From contig JAHHIE010000023.1 of NCBI GenBank assembly GCA_019358945.1, forward strand, positions 1-64,000: a stretch of DNA of 64,000 nt. Direction: 5' to 3'. Positions 35,407-43,328 of this stretch are shown here, piece after piece (the stretch's first letter is position 1; each line of letters starts with the position of its first letter). Both the position numbers and the translations under genes were made by a program. The stretch is from Stenomitos rutilans HA7619-LM2 (GTDB lineage Bacteria; Cyanobacteriota; Cyanobacteriia; Leptolyngbyales; Leptolyngbyaceae). The notes beneath the pieces were generated by a model. That model was not told where the DNA came from, made no database searches, and worked only from the letters and a program-made list of their open reading frames with translations.

Positions 35407-35523
35407 AGGGAGAAGGAGAGAGGAGAGAGGGGTAAGGAGTGAAAAGGCAGAGAGTAGAAGCTTAAGGAAGCAGGGGAAGCGGTGGCGGGGGAGGCAGGGG
35501 AAGTAAGGGAGCGATCTTCTGAA

Positions 35524-35633
35524 TAGGACTTACGCAAAAGCGGTCATCTTTCGTCCCCTAGCTCCCAATTTTGAGAGAATCGAGCCAATTAAAGCCCCAG
35601 AGTAGGGGTTTGGGGTTAAATGCGTATCCTACT
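35524..35633. mobile_element. MITE-like element with GGACTTACGCA-type ends
   Basis: The left end TAGGACTTACGCA (35524-35536) and the right end read on the minus strand (AGTAGGATACGCA, to 35633) are inverted repeats with a two-base gap. The interior can fold, with GCCCCAGAGTAGGGGTTTGG near 35604. The 110-bp unit has no frame. Elements with such ends are common in cyanobacterial spacers. It lies between the DUF4350 and MoxR genes, which may weaken their co-transcription. The rest of the 283-bp spacer is a purine-rich tract. Confidence 0.55.
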
Positions 35634-35689
35634 GAACTCAAAACTTTTTATCCTTCATCCTTTACCCTTTCTTGTTCCAACTCAAAACT

Positions 35690-36898
35690 TCATTTCCCTA
35701 GCTGTCGTCTTACAGTCTGGAGCGCATCCAACCACCTTAACAATTCTGCTTCGGAAGCACGGCGAGGGCGTTTAATAGGGTTCAAGGCGGCTTCTAGCAT
35801 CGTCGGTGATTGTTTAGTTTGGGCTGTCCAGGCATCGAATAGCGTTGTGAGAGGGAGCGGTTCTGCGCCCAGACCAAGTGCCTTCTGCACGTCAAGCTGC
35901 TCGGCTTTGCAGACCGTGTTGACGACGAATTGGCTGCTTTCAGCTTTACGCAAAACGGCTGCTAGCGCTTGGATATAGGCTTCGCTGTTGTCAACTGATG
36001 GAGCGGGAAGGGCGATCGCAGGCCCCAATCGCTGATTTTGCCCCCAGATTAACACCAGGAGAATCACGGCTGCTTGAATTGCCACCAGAAGCAATGGCGT
36101 TTTAGCCAGATAACCGATGAGGGTACCAGAGGTTTCTTGCTGGATGATCTCTGCATCTTTGTATCCGTGCGAATATTCATCAACCCAAATGGGTAGCCCT
36201 GGCTCGGTGACGAGCTTTGCCAGAAACTCAAAGTTTCCCGGCTCATCTTGATACGCATTAGCCGCTAAGTGTGGCGTAGCGGCACGAATTACACGAGCCT
36301 TCCCGTTCTGATGCTGCCAGACGATCGCGCCAAAGGTATCGGACAGCAGTGGCTCGGGTTTGTCCTGCTTGTCATCCGGCTTAGCCACATCGCGACGACT
36401 TGTTTGGATGCGAACGTTACCCACAGGGCTGGCGATCGTACTTTCAAAAGGAGCCTGCGTGCTTAATGCTTTAGCACCAAGCTGCACCAAAACGTTCCCT
36501 TTTTCGAGCCAGTCTGAGGGAGCTGCCGAGAGGGGCGCTGCACCGTTGCTGACCTGCAACAGCATGATCGGTGAGATTGGGGCAGATGTGGCGGTAGAAG
36601 CAGAGACGGCTGTAACATTGAGCCCAATGGGTTGCTCTACGTCTGGACTGAAGGTTTCGATCGCAGGCGTTTGAGGTTCGTTTGGCTCATATAGTGACCT
36701 CAACGGCTTCTGCCAGCGATGAATAGTCACACCTCTAGACTCCATAAAGGCATACCAGGCTCCATACCCATCGGGCGATCGACCATACGTTGAGCCACTT
36801 CGTAGTTGATTGCCTCTCGGTGCGGCGAAGAGGCTAATGACCACCAAGGTAACAAGGGCAATCGCCAGTATCCAGATTTGTCGCTTGGAAAGGGACAT
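35690..36898 (-). CDS. DUF4350-domain membrane protein
   Basis: The 402-residue product has a transmembrane segment at about residues 9-26 (IWILAIALVTLVVISLF) and another at about 278-295 (LLLVAIQAAVILLVLIWG). Between them lies an extracytoplasmic domain whose start, GSTYGRSPDGYGAWYAFMES, is the hallmark of the DUF4350 family. The C-terminal cytoplasmic part (about 300-402) is helical. DUF4350 genes recur next to DUF4129 and MoxR genes in bacteria, and the proteins are thought to act as one membrane system of unknown function. This gene sits between the two in that order on the minus strand. Confidence 0.85.
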   Translation of the reverse strand: MSLSKRQIWILAIALVTLVVISLFAAPRGNQLRSGSTYGRSPDGYGAWYAFMESRGVTIHRWQKPLRSLYEPNEPQTPAIETFSPDVEQPIGLNVTAVSASTATSAPISPIMLLQVSNGAAPLSAAPSDWLEKGNVLVQLGAKALSTQAPFESTIASPVGNVRIQTSRRDVAKPDDKQDKPEPLLSDTFGAIVWQHQNGKARVIRAATPHLAANAYQDEPGNFEFLAKLVTEPGLPIWVDEYSHGYKDAEIIQQETSGTLIGYLAKTPLLLVAIQAAVILLVLIWGQNQRLGPAIALPAPSVDNSEAYIQALAAVLRKAESSQFVVNTVCKAEQLDVQKALGLGAEPLPLTTLFDAWTAQTKQSPTMLEAALNPIKRPRRASEAELLRWLDALQTVRRQLGK

Positions 36899-37071
36899 GA
36901 GTGAAGAAGGCAGAGGGTAGAAGGGAGAAAGGTTACTGGCTCTATGTAGAAGCAGGTGTTAACAACTTTAGAGGAAGTTAAACGCTAGAGAATGGTTTAC
37001 TGGGGTACTATCGGTTGTGAATGCTCAAAGCTCGAAGCGCCAAGCTTTTACCGCAACGACGCACAAGCTAT

Positions 37072-37692
37072 CTAAATCTCCCCTGGCTTCCCACGCTCCC
37101 GCTGCTCCCCATCCCTTGCTTCAATGGCTCGATACGCTTGCTGGCAGCGATCGAACTCGGCGGCGGAAATATCAGCGTTGCTAAAACAGAGTTGTTCATG
37201 GGTGCGGATGAGGCGTTGATAGGGAGCGGAGAGAGGCAGCGTTTGCACAATGCGTAGATATTCGCCGTCTGTCCGGCTGAGTTCATGGGGGACGGGTTCA
37301 GTGTCGTTTAGGTGCTGAAGGGCTGCCCTATAGAGGGCGCGGCAGGCTTCGCGATAGTTTCCCTGCTGGGCAAACGTGCGCGATCGCTGAAGCCATGCAG
37401 CTACAGTGAAGGGACGATCGACCTGAGTCTGGCGATCGGACTGTCCCTGTTGGGCGATCGTGAGCGCAGTCAGGTAAGGACGTGCAAGCTGATAAATCTG
37501 CCAGATTGCCCAGCTTACAAGGCCACCGATGACAATCCAAAACAGCAGCCGAAGCAACCAATCTGGCAAGGACCAGTTAGGCAACCCGGCTCGATCGTTT
37601 GGAGCAAACAGCCGTTCCAGCCATTCGCTCAAACGCTGCTGTAACAAATGAAGCTGCCACTCGACACTCGTTTTCTCAAAAGAACCAGCCAC
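37072..37692 (-). CDS. DUF4129-domain membrane protein
   Basis: The 206-residue product has one transmembrane segment at about residues 47-68 (LLRLLFWIVIGGLVSWAIW). The C-terminal DUF4129 domain (about 105-195) contains GNYREACRALYRAALQHLND and SRTDGEYLRIVQ, with a tail holding the usual FSNADISAAEFDRCQQAY. It is the first gene of the DUF4129-DUF4350-MoxR minus-strand group; the spacer to the next gene is about 170 bp. Family members resemble a transglutaminase-associated C-terminal region, but this protein has no transglutaminase domain. Confidence 0.82.
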   Translation of the reverse strand: MAGSFEKTSVEWQLHLLQQRLSEWLERLFAPNDRAGLPNWSLPDWLLRLLFWIVIGGLVSWAIWQIYQLARPYLTALTIAQQGQSDRQTQVDRPFTVAAWLQRSRTFAQQGNYREACRALYRAALQHLNDTEPVPHELSRTDGEYLRIVQTLPLSAPYQRLIRTHEQLCFSNADISAAEFDRCQQAYRAIEARDGEQRERGKPGEI

Positions 37693-37881
37693 TGTTTATC
37701 CCTCGTAGAAGTTTTGAGTAGCGCTTTGCGCCGCTACGCTAGAGAGTTCTGAGTTTTGAGTTGAAGAGCTACCAGCTATTAGCGGTCAGCGGTCTTCTAA
37801 CAACCAGCAACTAAAAACCCTAGCGAAGCCATGCCGAAGGCTTTACAACTTCTTTTGCCTTCTCCCTTCTCTCTTCCCCCC

Positions 37882-39198
37882 CTAATCCACCTCCTCTGGT
37901 TCTGGCGGTGGCACCAGAATCACCCGCACACGCTGACTATCTTCAAGCACTGTGAGGTGAACATCATCAATTTGCAACGTGTCACCAGCTTCAGGAGGGC
38001 GCTGCAACTCTTCCAAAAACAATCCCGCTAAAGTAGCTGCTTCGTCACGGGGCAACTGCACATCCAGTTCGTTGTTAACAGTAGCAATGCTGGCACGAAT
38101 TTTGAAAATGCCTTCATGGGCGCTAATTTGGCGGAACTCCCGTTCTTCTTCTGCATCATACTCGTCACGGATTTCGCCAACGATTTCCTCCAGCACGTCT
38201 TCGAGGGTGACTAGCCCTGCGGTGCCGCCAAACTCATCGCGTACCACAACCAGATGCAGGCGATTCTTCTTCATTTCTGTCAGCAGGTCGGTTGCTGACT
38301 TCGTTTCAGGAATGTAATGAACGGGGCGCAACAGTTCGCGAATGCCAGGTGGGTGCTCCAGCGTCGCTGGCAACGGGCGAATCAGGTCCTTGACGTGCAA
38401 AATGCCCACGATATTGTCTAAATCGTCATCACAGACAGGTAGGCGAGTATGGGCATTCTCAGACACAATCTGGCAGGCTTCCTGCAAGGATGTGGTGCTT
38501 TTAAGGTACTGAATTTGCACCCTTGGCACCATGATGGCTCGTGCGGTAATGTGACTGAGTTCAACGGCACCTCGAATAATGCGGCGCTCTTGTTCGCCGA
38601 CCGTACTACCTGCCAGTCCAGCATCGACCATCGCCTTGATTTCTTCTGTACTAACAGCCCCTTCTTCCTCAGACTCAGGATTGCCTGTTAGCTCCAAAAT
38701 CAAATTGGTCGAAAGGCTGATTAGCTTGACGATCGGAGCCGTCAATTTTTGCAGAAAGCGCAATGGGCGGATACAGAAGAGTGCGAACTCCTCTGCATGG
38801 CGAATGGCTAGCTTTTTGGGGACAAGCTCACCAAAGATGAGGCTGACAAGAGCAATCACAACGGTGACGCTGACAAGCGAAATCTTTTCGGCCAGATCAC
38901 GGGCCATAAACGGAACAAGCACCTGAGACAGAGGCGTTGCCAGGTTCTCAGCCGCAAAAGCACCATTGAGAAAGCCTGTCAGCGTAATGACGAGTTGAAT
39001 CGTTGCCAGAAAGCGCGTACTGTCTTCGGTGGTTGCAAGCACCATACGGGCGCGACGATTACCCTGATCTGCTAGCAACTGCAAACGGACATCACTGGAG
39101 GACACAAGCGCGATTTCTGCTGCCGCAAAGAAGGCATTGATGGCAATCAGAGCAATGTTGATTCCAAGCAGTAGAGGAATATTGGTGGCGGTGTTCAT
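37882..39198 (-). CDS. CNNM/CorC-type (hemolysin family) membrane protein with CBS pair
   Basis: The 438-residue product has an N-terminal DUF21 domain with four membrane segments (about 8-190), opening LLLGINIALIAINAFFAAAE and containing FGELVPKKLAIRHAE. Two CBS domains lie at about 215-335 (MVPRVQIQYLKSTTS and VRDEFGGTAGLVTLEDVLEE), and a CorC_HlyC transporter-associated domain at about 350-430. The family is linked to Mg2+ or other cation efflux with ATP sensing by the CBS pair; the older hemolysin name is not meaningful. I take the ATG at 39198, though an upstream in-frame ATG at 39225 exists. Confidence 0.9.
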   Translation of the reverse strand: MNTATNIPLLLGINIALIAINAFFAAAEIALVSSSDVRLQLLADQGNRRARMVLATTEDSTRFLATIQLVITLTGFLNGAFAAENLATPLSQVLVPFMARDLAEKISLVSVTVVIALVSLIFGELVPKKLAIRHAEEFALFCIRPLRFLQKLTAPIVKLISLSTNLILELTGNPESEEEGAVSTEEIKAMVDAGLAGSTVGEQERRIIRGAVELSHITARAIMVPRVQIQYLKSTTSLQEACQIVSENAHTRLPVCDDDLDNIVGILHVKDLIRPLPATLEHPPGIRELLRPVHYIPETKSATDLLTEMKKNRLHLVVVRDEFGGTAGLVTLEDVLEEIVGEIRDEYDAEEEREFRQISAHEGIFKIRASIATVNNELDVQLPRDEAATLAGLFLEELQRPPEAGDTLQIDDVHLTVLEDSQRVRVILVPPPEPEEVD

Positions 39199-39463
39199 GT
39201 GTCGGGTTGGCGATCCGATGGTCATCCACGAGACGCATCAAGTTATCTAGCCAATAAATAATTTAGAGGACTCTCCAAAGTTTAGCGTCTATCCTGTGAC
39301 CTTTCTCATGCGATCGTCATTGAGGGTGCAGAAGCCCCGGTAGACTCACCACTGTTTAACAGAGGATTAGATTTAGCAGGGGATTAGATTGACTGACAGA
39401 AAATGAGACACGATTAATCTTCAAGTAGCTTTATAATACATCTGTATTGATTTGGAGAAAAAG

Positions 39464-39892
39464 ATGCAGCAACGACTCAGCCTTGTGACGCTAGGAGTAC
39501 AAGATTTGCCGCGATCACTCCAGTTTTACCGCGACGGGCTGGGTTGGAAGCCGTCGAGTGCGAGCCAGGAAGAGATCGCATTTTTCCAACTGGGTGGGGT
39601 CGTGCTGTCGCTGTATTCACGTACAAGTTTGGCAGAGGACGCAACGGTTGAGCCTGTGGGAACTGGCTTCTCAGGGATCACGTTGGCCTACAACACCAAA
39701 CGGAAAGAAGAAGTGGATGAGGTGCTCCAACTCGTTGAGCAGTTGGGCGAACGGATCGTAAAACCAGCACAAGATGTCTTTTGGGGTGGCTATAGCGGCT
39801 ATTTTGCCGATCCGGATGGGCACCTCTGGGAAGTCGCTTGGAATCCCTTTTGGGCGTTTGACGATGCTGATCAGGTGATTCTGCCTTCGTGA
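39464..39892 (+). CDS. VOC-family protein (glyoxalase-like)
   Basis: The 142-residue product has two VOC modules. The first begins RLSLVTLGVQDLPRSLQFYR and continues GLGWKPSS; the last strand, SGYFADPDGHLWEVAWNPFW, carries the family's conserved DPDGHxWE motif with the metal-binding Glu. The WNPFW ending is typical of a subgroup annotated as glyoxalase-like or lactoylglutathione-lyase-related; the substrate is unknown. GGAG precedes the ATG at 39464, favouring it over an upstream TTG. Unlike the cassette-borne VOC gene at 8218, its codon use and context are ordinary. Confidence 0.88.
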   Translation: MQQRLSLVTLGVQDLPRSLQFYRDGLGWKPSSASQEEIAFFQLGGVVLSLYSRTSLAEDATVEPVGTGFSGITLAYNTKRKEEVDEVLQLVEQLGERIVKPAQDVFWGGYSGYFADPDGHLWEVAWNPFWAFDDADQVILPS

Positions 39893-39904
39893 CGAGCGTT
39901 GCCC

Positions 39905-40570
39905 TCATTGACTTACCCGTCTGGCGATCGCGGTCAGTGCTTTCAACCCGCGCAGGGAGCCACGAATGAGACGGATCGCGGCGATCGGCTGTCGCATCAT
40001 GCCCCACGCAAGCGGTAATGCGTGCAGAGTGCCATCAGAGCCGATGGCCTGCGCCAGATCGGGTAGATCGTGCTGTGCGTTATCGCTAACTACTCGCAGC
40101 ATGGCAACGCTTGCGCCTGCTTGATGCAACACGTCGAGCGCAGCAAACCCTTCCATATCAACTACGGTTGCCGAGTACTGTTGGGCAAGCTGGTGCTTTT
40201 CCTGAGCATATGAGACAAGGCGATCGCTCGTCAGTGCGCTGACTACAGCCGCCGTCGGTATTTTTTGCTGTAGCCATGCCAGCAACGCCGCATCACAGGG
40301 TAGGGCACCACCCGGTTTAGTGCGGTTAATACAGTCCCGATAAAGCACCACGTCAGCGATCGCGTGCTGTGGCCCAAGGCTACCGCAGAGTCCCATGATT
40401 AATAGCTTCTTACCTGCGATCGTGTTTGTCTGCTGCCAGGTTTTGAGATAGCGGCTGAGGGGTGCTGGCCCAACGGGAATAGGGATTACAGTAGGAAGCT
40501 GGGTACGTCCCACGCCCCGACGCACAGCTTGATATTCTGCTCCTTGCGGGACGAGAATGGTGTCAATCAC
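39905..40570 (-). CDS. nucleoside phosphorylase-like protein, possibly hopanoid-associated HpnG
   Basis: The 221-residue product resembles the PNP/MTAN superfamily: it opens DTILVPQGAEYQAVRRGVGR, has the glycine-rich strand KKLLIMGLCGSLGPQHAIAD and the active-site region ATVVDMEGFAALDVLHQAGA (the VxMEG motif contacts ribose), then LRVVSDNAQHDLPDL with the catalytic-type Asp. The bacterial HpnG enzyme of this family releases adenine from adenosylhopane. Given hpnA and hpnH 6-8 kb away, that role is plausible but inferred. It is convergent with the VOC gene, stops 12 bp apart. Confidence 0.75.
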   Translation of the reverse strand: MIDTILVPQGAEYQAVRRGVGRTQLPTVIPIPVGPAPLSRYLKTWQQTNTIAGKKLLIMGLCGSLGPQHAIADVVLYRDCINRTKPGGALPCDAALLAWLQQKIPTAAVVSALTSDRLVSYAQEKHQLAQQYSATVVDMEGFAALDVLHQAGASVAMLRVVSDNAQHDLPDLAQAIGSDGTLHALPLAWGMMRQPIAAIRLIRGSLRGLKALTAIARRVSQ

Positions 40571-40620
40571 AGGTCTGGCGTTCCAATTTGATGGGTGAAT
40601 GTTGGTTTGGGTTAGCTTTT

Positions 40621-40832
40621 AGCGGTCAGCTTTCAGCTTTCAGTTTTACGGCATGAAACAATCATTTCAAAACGCTGTAGGATTAGTCCTGACTTGTGAT
40701 GATGCTGTTGCTGACCTGTGATGATGCTATGCAGTCCTAAAAGCATTCGTGAAAAGCATGCTGTGTTCAACCCAAGTAGCGTCAGCGGTCAGCGGTCAGC
40801 CTAGAATTTAAAGCTGAAAGCTGAAAGCTATC
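40621..40832. repeat. heptamer-repeat spacer before the DUF4912 fusion gene
   Basis: The 337-bp spacer (40571-40907) holds two clusters of AGCGGTCAGC-type heptamers (40621-40645 and 40782-40832), including AGCTGAA units. Between them, GAC(T/C)TGTGATGATGCT occurs twice near 40692 and 40718. No gene is seen. The region must also carry the promoter of the 40908 gene. Confidence 0.6.
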
Positions 40833-40907
40833 CAGCATCATGTTCACAAATCAAATAGGATCGCCATATGTGTGTGAGATCGATACTGACATATCAGGGC
40901 TATTGAT

Positions 40908-43166
40908 ATGACCCGGTTGCGTAACCAAAAGACTGCAATGGTCTCCTTCTCTGTTTTGCTGGTAGCTACGATCGGAGGCGTCACTGCCAGACCGCTCATT
41001 GCGGCATGGCTCGTTAACCCCGTGCTGGCTCCGGTGTTAGGTGCCAGTGCTTTTCCGCTACCGACCAGTGTACCTGTAGGCACCGTCATTCGGATTGGTG
41101 GCTCCAGCGGGATGGAGACGATTAATCAAGTGCTGAAGCGGCGCTTTGAGCAGCAATTTGTTGGCACAGATGTTGTACTGAATACGCAGGGAACAGGGCC
41201 AGCGATTAAAGACGTGCTGGATGGCAATGCTGATCTGGCAGCCATTGGTCGATCGCTCACAGAGCAGGAAAAAGCGCAGGGACTCGTCCCCGTGCCCGTG
41301 TCACGGCATAAAATTGCGATCATTGTGGGGACGCAGAACCCGTTTAAGGGTGATTTGACGTTTGAGCAATTTGCCAAAATTTTTCGGGGTGAAATTAAGG
41401 ATTGGTCGCAACTGGGCGGTGCTCGCGGTGCCATTCGGTTTATCGATCGCCCAGACAGTAGCGACACGCGCCAAGCCTTTCGCAACTACCCCGTGTTTAA
41501 GCAAGCCCGCTTTGTTACAGGAAAAACGGCGCGGCAGGTAGCTCAAGACAGCACCAGCCAGGTAATACAGGCGCTAGGCACCGATGGTATTGGGTATGCG
41601 ATCGCCGATCAGCTTGAAGGGCGGGGCGATGTGCGCGTGCTCACCATGCACAAAACCTTACCGAGTAACCCCAAGTATCCGTTTTCTCAGCCACTCATCT
41701 ACGTTTACAAAGGCCCCCAGCCCAATCCATCGGCACAGGCATTTCTGGGCTTCGCGTCTGCCCCTACCAGCCGCAAAACTATTGAGACCGCTCGGAAAGA
41801 GTCAACCGCTCTCCTAGCCGCTAATCCTGAAGTTGCGTCCCCAACGCCCAAAGTCTCAGTTCCCAGTGCTCCAGCCCCAAAGCCCAGTGCCACTGCGGTA
41901 CCCCAGGCCGCTTCTCCCGCGCCTTCTAACGCACCAGAGACGTCACTAGTCAGCGCAAGGCCCTGGTGGTGGTTGCTGGCACTACCGCTTTTGGGAGGAC
42001 TGTTCTGGTGGCTGCTGAAAGACCGTGAGGGGCAGTTTGAGCCAGAAGAACCGCTGCCTGAGTCGATGGAACCGGATGCACCACTGGAAGAAACAATCGT
42101 GCCCGTGCCTGAGATTGTCCCACCTCTGCTGGGGACCCAATCGACGGGTCGTAGTCGCATTACTCTGGTACCCCGCGATTGCACAAACGCCTACGTTTAC
42201 TGGGAAATGCCCACGGATGAAAAAGAGGCGCTACAGCAGCAGGGCGCTCGTAAACTTGTGCTACGGCTCTACGAGGTGACGGGGGTCGATCTTGACCACC
42301 AACCGCCCGTTAGTTTGCAGGAATTTGATTGCGATACTGAGGCGCACGATCGACACCTTCCCATTCGGACAGACGATCGTGATTATCTGACTGAACTCGG
42401 ATACGTTGCCGAAGATGGCCGCTGGCTTTCGGTTGCTCGCTCGGAGGCCGTACATGTGCCTGCCTGCCTAGCGCCACAGCCATCGATCGCAACAGATGAA
42501 CCAACGCCTGTGAGTGAACCATCGCCCGTGCTACGGGATGAGGGAAAGACAACCGACGGTGCCCCTTTGGTAGACGGTGGCGTGGCAGAAGATACCGCAC
42601 CAGAAGGCGATGCAGGTACTCGCACGATGCTTGCGGACGATCGCACCTATCAGCCTTTTAGCGCCGAAGCGAATCACATTAGCCTGATGCCACCCAAGAC
42701 CGCAGACGCTTACGCCTACTTAGACGTGGTTGGTCGGTCAAAAGGCGATCCTGGCACCACGTCCACGTCCTTCTTTTCACACGAAGCGGCAAGGGATCAG
42801 CGCCACGATCGCGCCACTGAAGACAGTTTGGCAGGAGACCATCAGGCAACAAGCCATGAGATTTTTCTGGTGCCTCGTGACCGTCAAAGTGCCTACATCC
42901 ATTGGAAGGTGCTTCAAACAGACAAGGATGCTCTGAAGCATCAGGGTGGGCAGCAATTAGTACTGCGAATCTATGACGTGATGGGTACCGAAACCGCTTC
43001 TGGCTACAGTATGCAGCAGTTTCTCTGCAACGAATGGGAGCAAGAGCAGCTCGTACCCATTCCCGTCAGCAATGTTGACTATGTGGCTGAACTTGGCTAC
43101 ACCACGTTGGATGGACGCTTTTTAAGCCTGGCACGATCGATCCCCACACGGGTTCCTGGCGCTTAA
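40908..43166 (+). CDS. phosphate-binding-protein (PstS-like)/DUF4912 fusion membrane protein
   Basis: The 752-residue protein begins with a hydrophobic export segment (about 10-33). Residues about 58-295 form a PBP2 phosphate-binding domain: IRIGGSSGMETINQVLKRRF, LNTQGTGPAIKDVLDGNADL and GTDGIGYAIADQLEG are the PstS-type contacts. A Pro/Ala linker (300-345) leads to a transmembrane helix (WWWLLALPLLGGLFWWL). After it come DUF4912 modules at about 410-530 (RITLVPRDCTNAYVYWEM) and 645-750 (EIFLVPRDRQSAYIHWKV), and a shorter, degenerate copy near 600 (ISLMPPKTADAYAYLD). A periplasmic ligand sensor joined to cytoplasmic domains is inferred; no pst transporter genes are adjacent. Confidence 0.8.
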   Translation: MTRLRNQKTAMVSFSVLLVATIGGVTARPLIAAWLVNPVLAPVLGASAFPLPTSVPVGTVIRIGGSSGMETINQVLKRRFEQQFVGTDVVLNTQGTGPAIKDVLDGNADLAAIGRSLTEQEKAQGLVPVPVSRHKIAIIVGTQNPFKGDLTFEQFAKIFRGEIKDWSQLGGARGAIRFIDRPDSSDTRQAFRNYPVFKQARFVTGKTARQVAQDSTSQVIQALGTDGIGYAIADQLEGRGDVRVLTMHKTLPSNPKYPFSQPLIYVYKGPQPNPSAQAFLGFASAPTSRKTIETARKESTALLAANPEVASPTPKVSVPSAPAPKPSATAVPQAASPAPSNAPETSLVSARPWWWLLALPLLGGLFWWLLKDREGQFEPEEPLPESMEPDAPLEETIVPVPEIVPPLLGTQSTGRSRITLVPRDCTNAYVYWEMPTDEKEALQQQGARKLVLRLYEVTGVDLDHQPPVSLQEFDCDTEAHDRHLPIRTDDRDYLTELGYVAEDGRWLSVARSEAVHVPACLAPQPSIATDEPTPVSEPSPVLRDEGKTTDGAPLVDGGVAEDTAPEGDAGTRTMLADDRTYQPFSAEANHISLMPPKTADAYAYLDVVGRSKGDPGTTSTSFFSHEAARDQRHDRATEDSLAGDHQATSHEIFLVPRDRQSAYIHWKVLQTDKDALKHQGGQQLVLRIYDVMGTETASGYSMQQFLCNEWEQEQLVPIPVSNVDYVAELGYTTLDGRFLSLARSIPTRVPGA

Positions 43167-43328
43167 GAAAGTGTTCCACGCACCGTTAAACGAGCCGTTA
43201 AAGCCCGTATTTTACACTTTGGCTCTGCTTTGAGTGCTCTTGATGCCAACGATCGCTCAAAGCAGTCGTTTAGAGTGTGAAACGGTAGGATGGCTAATAG
43301 ATCATTAAGGGTTGGACCTACTACCGCA

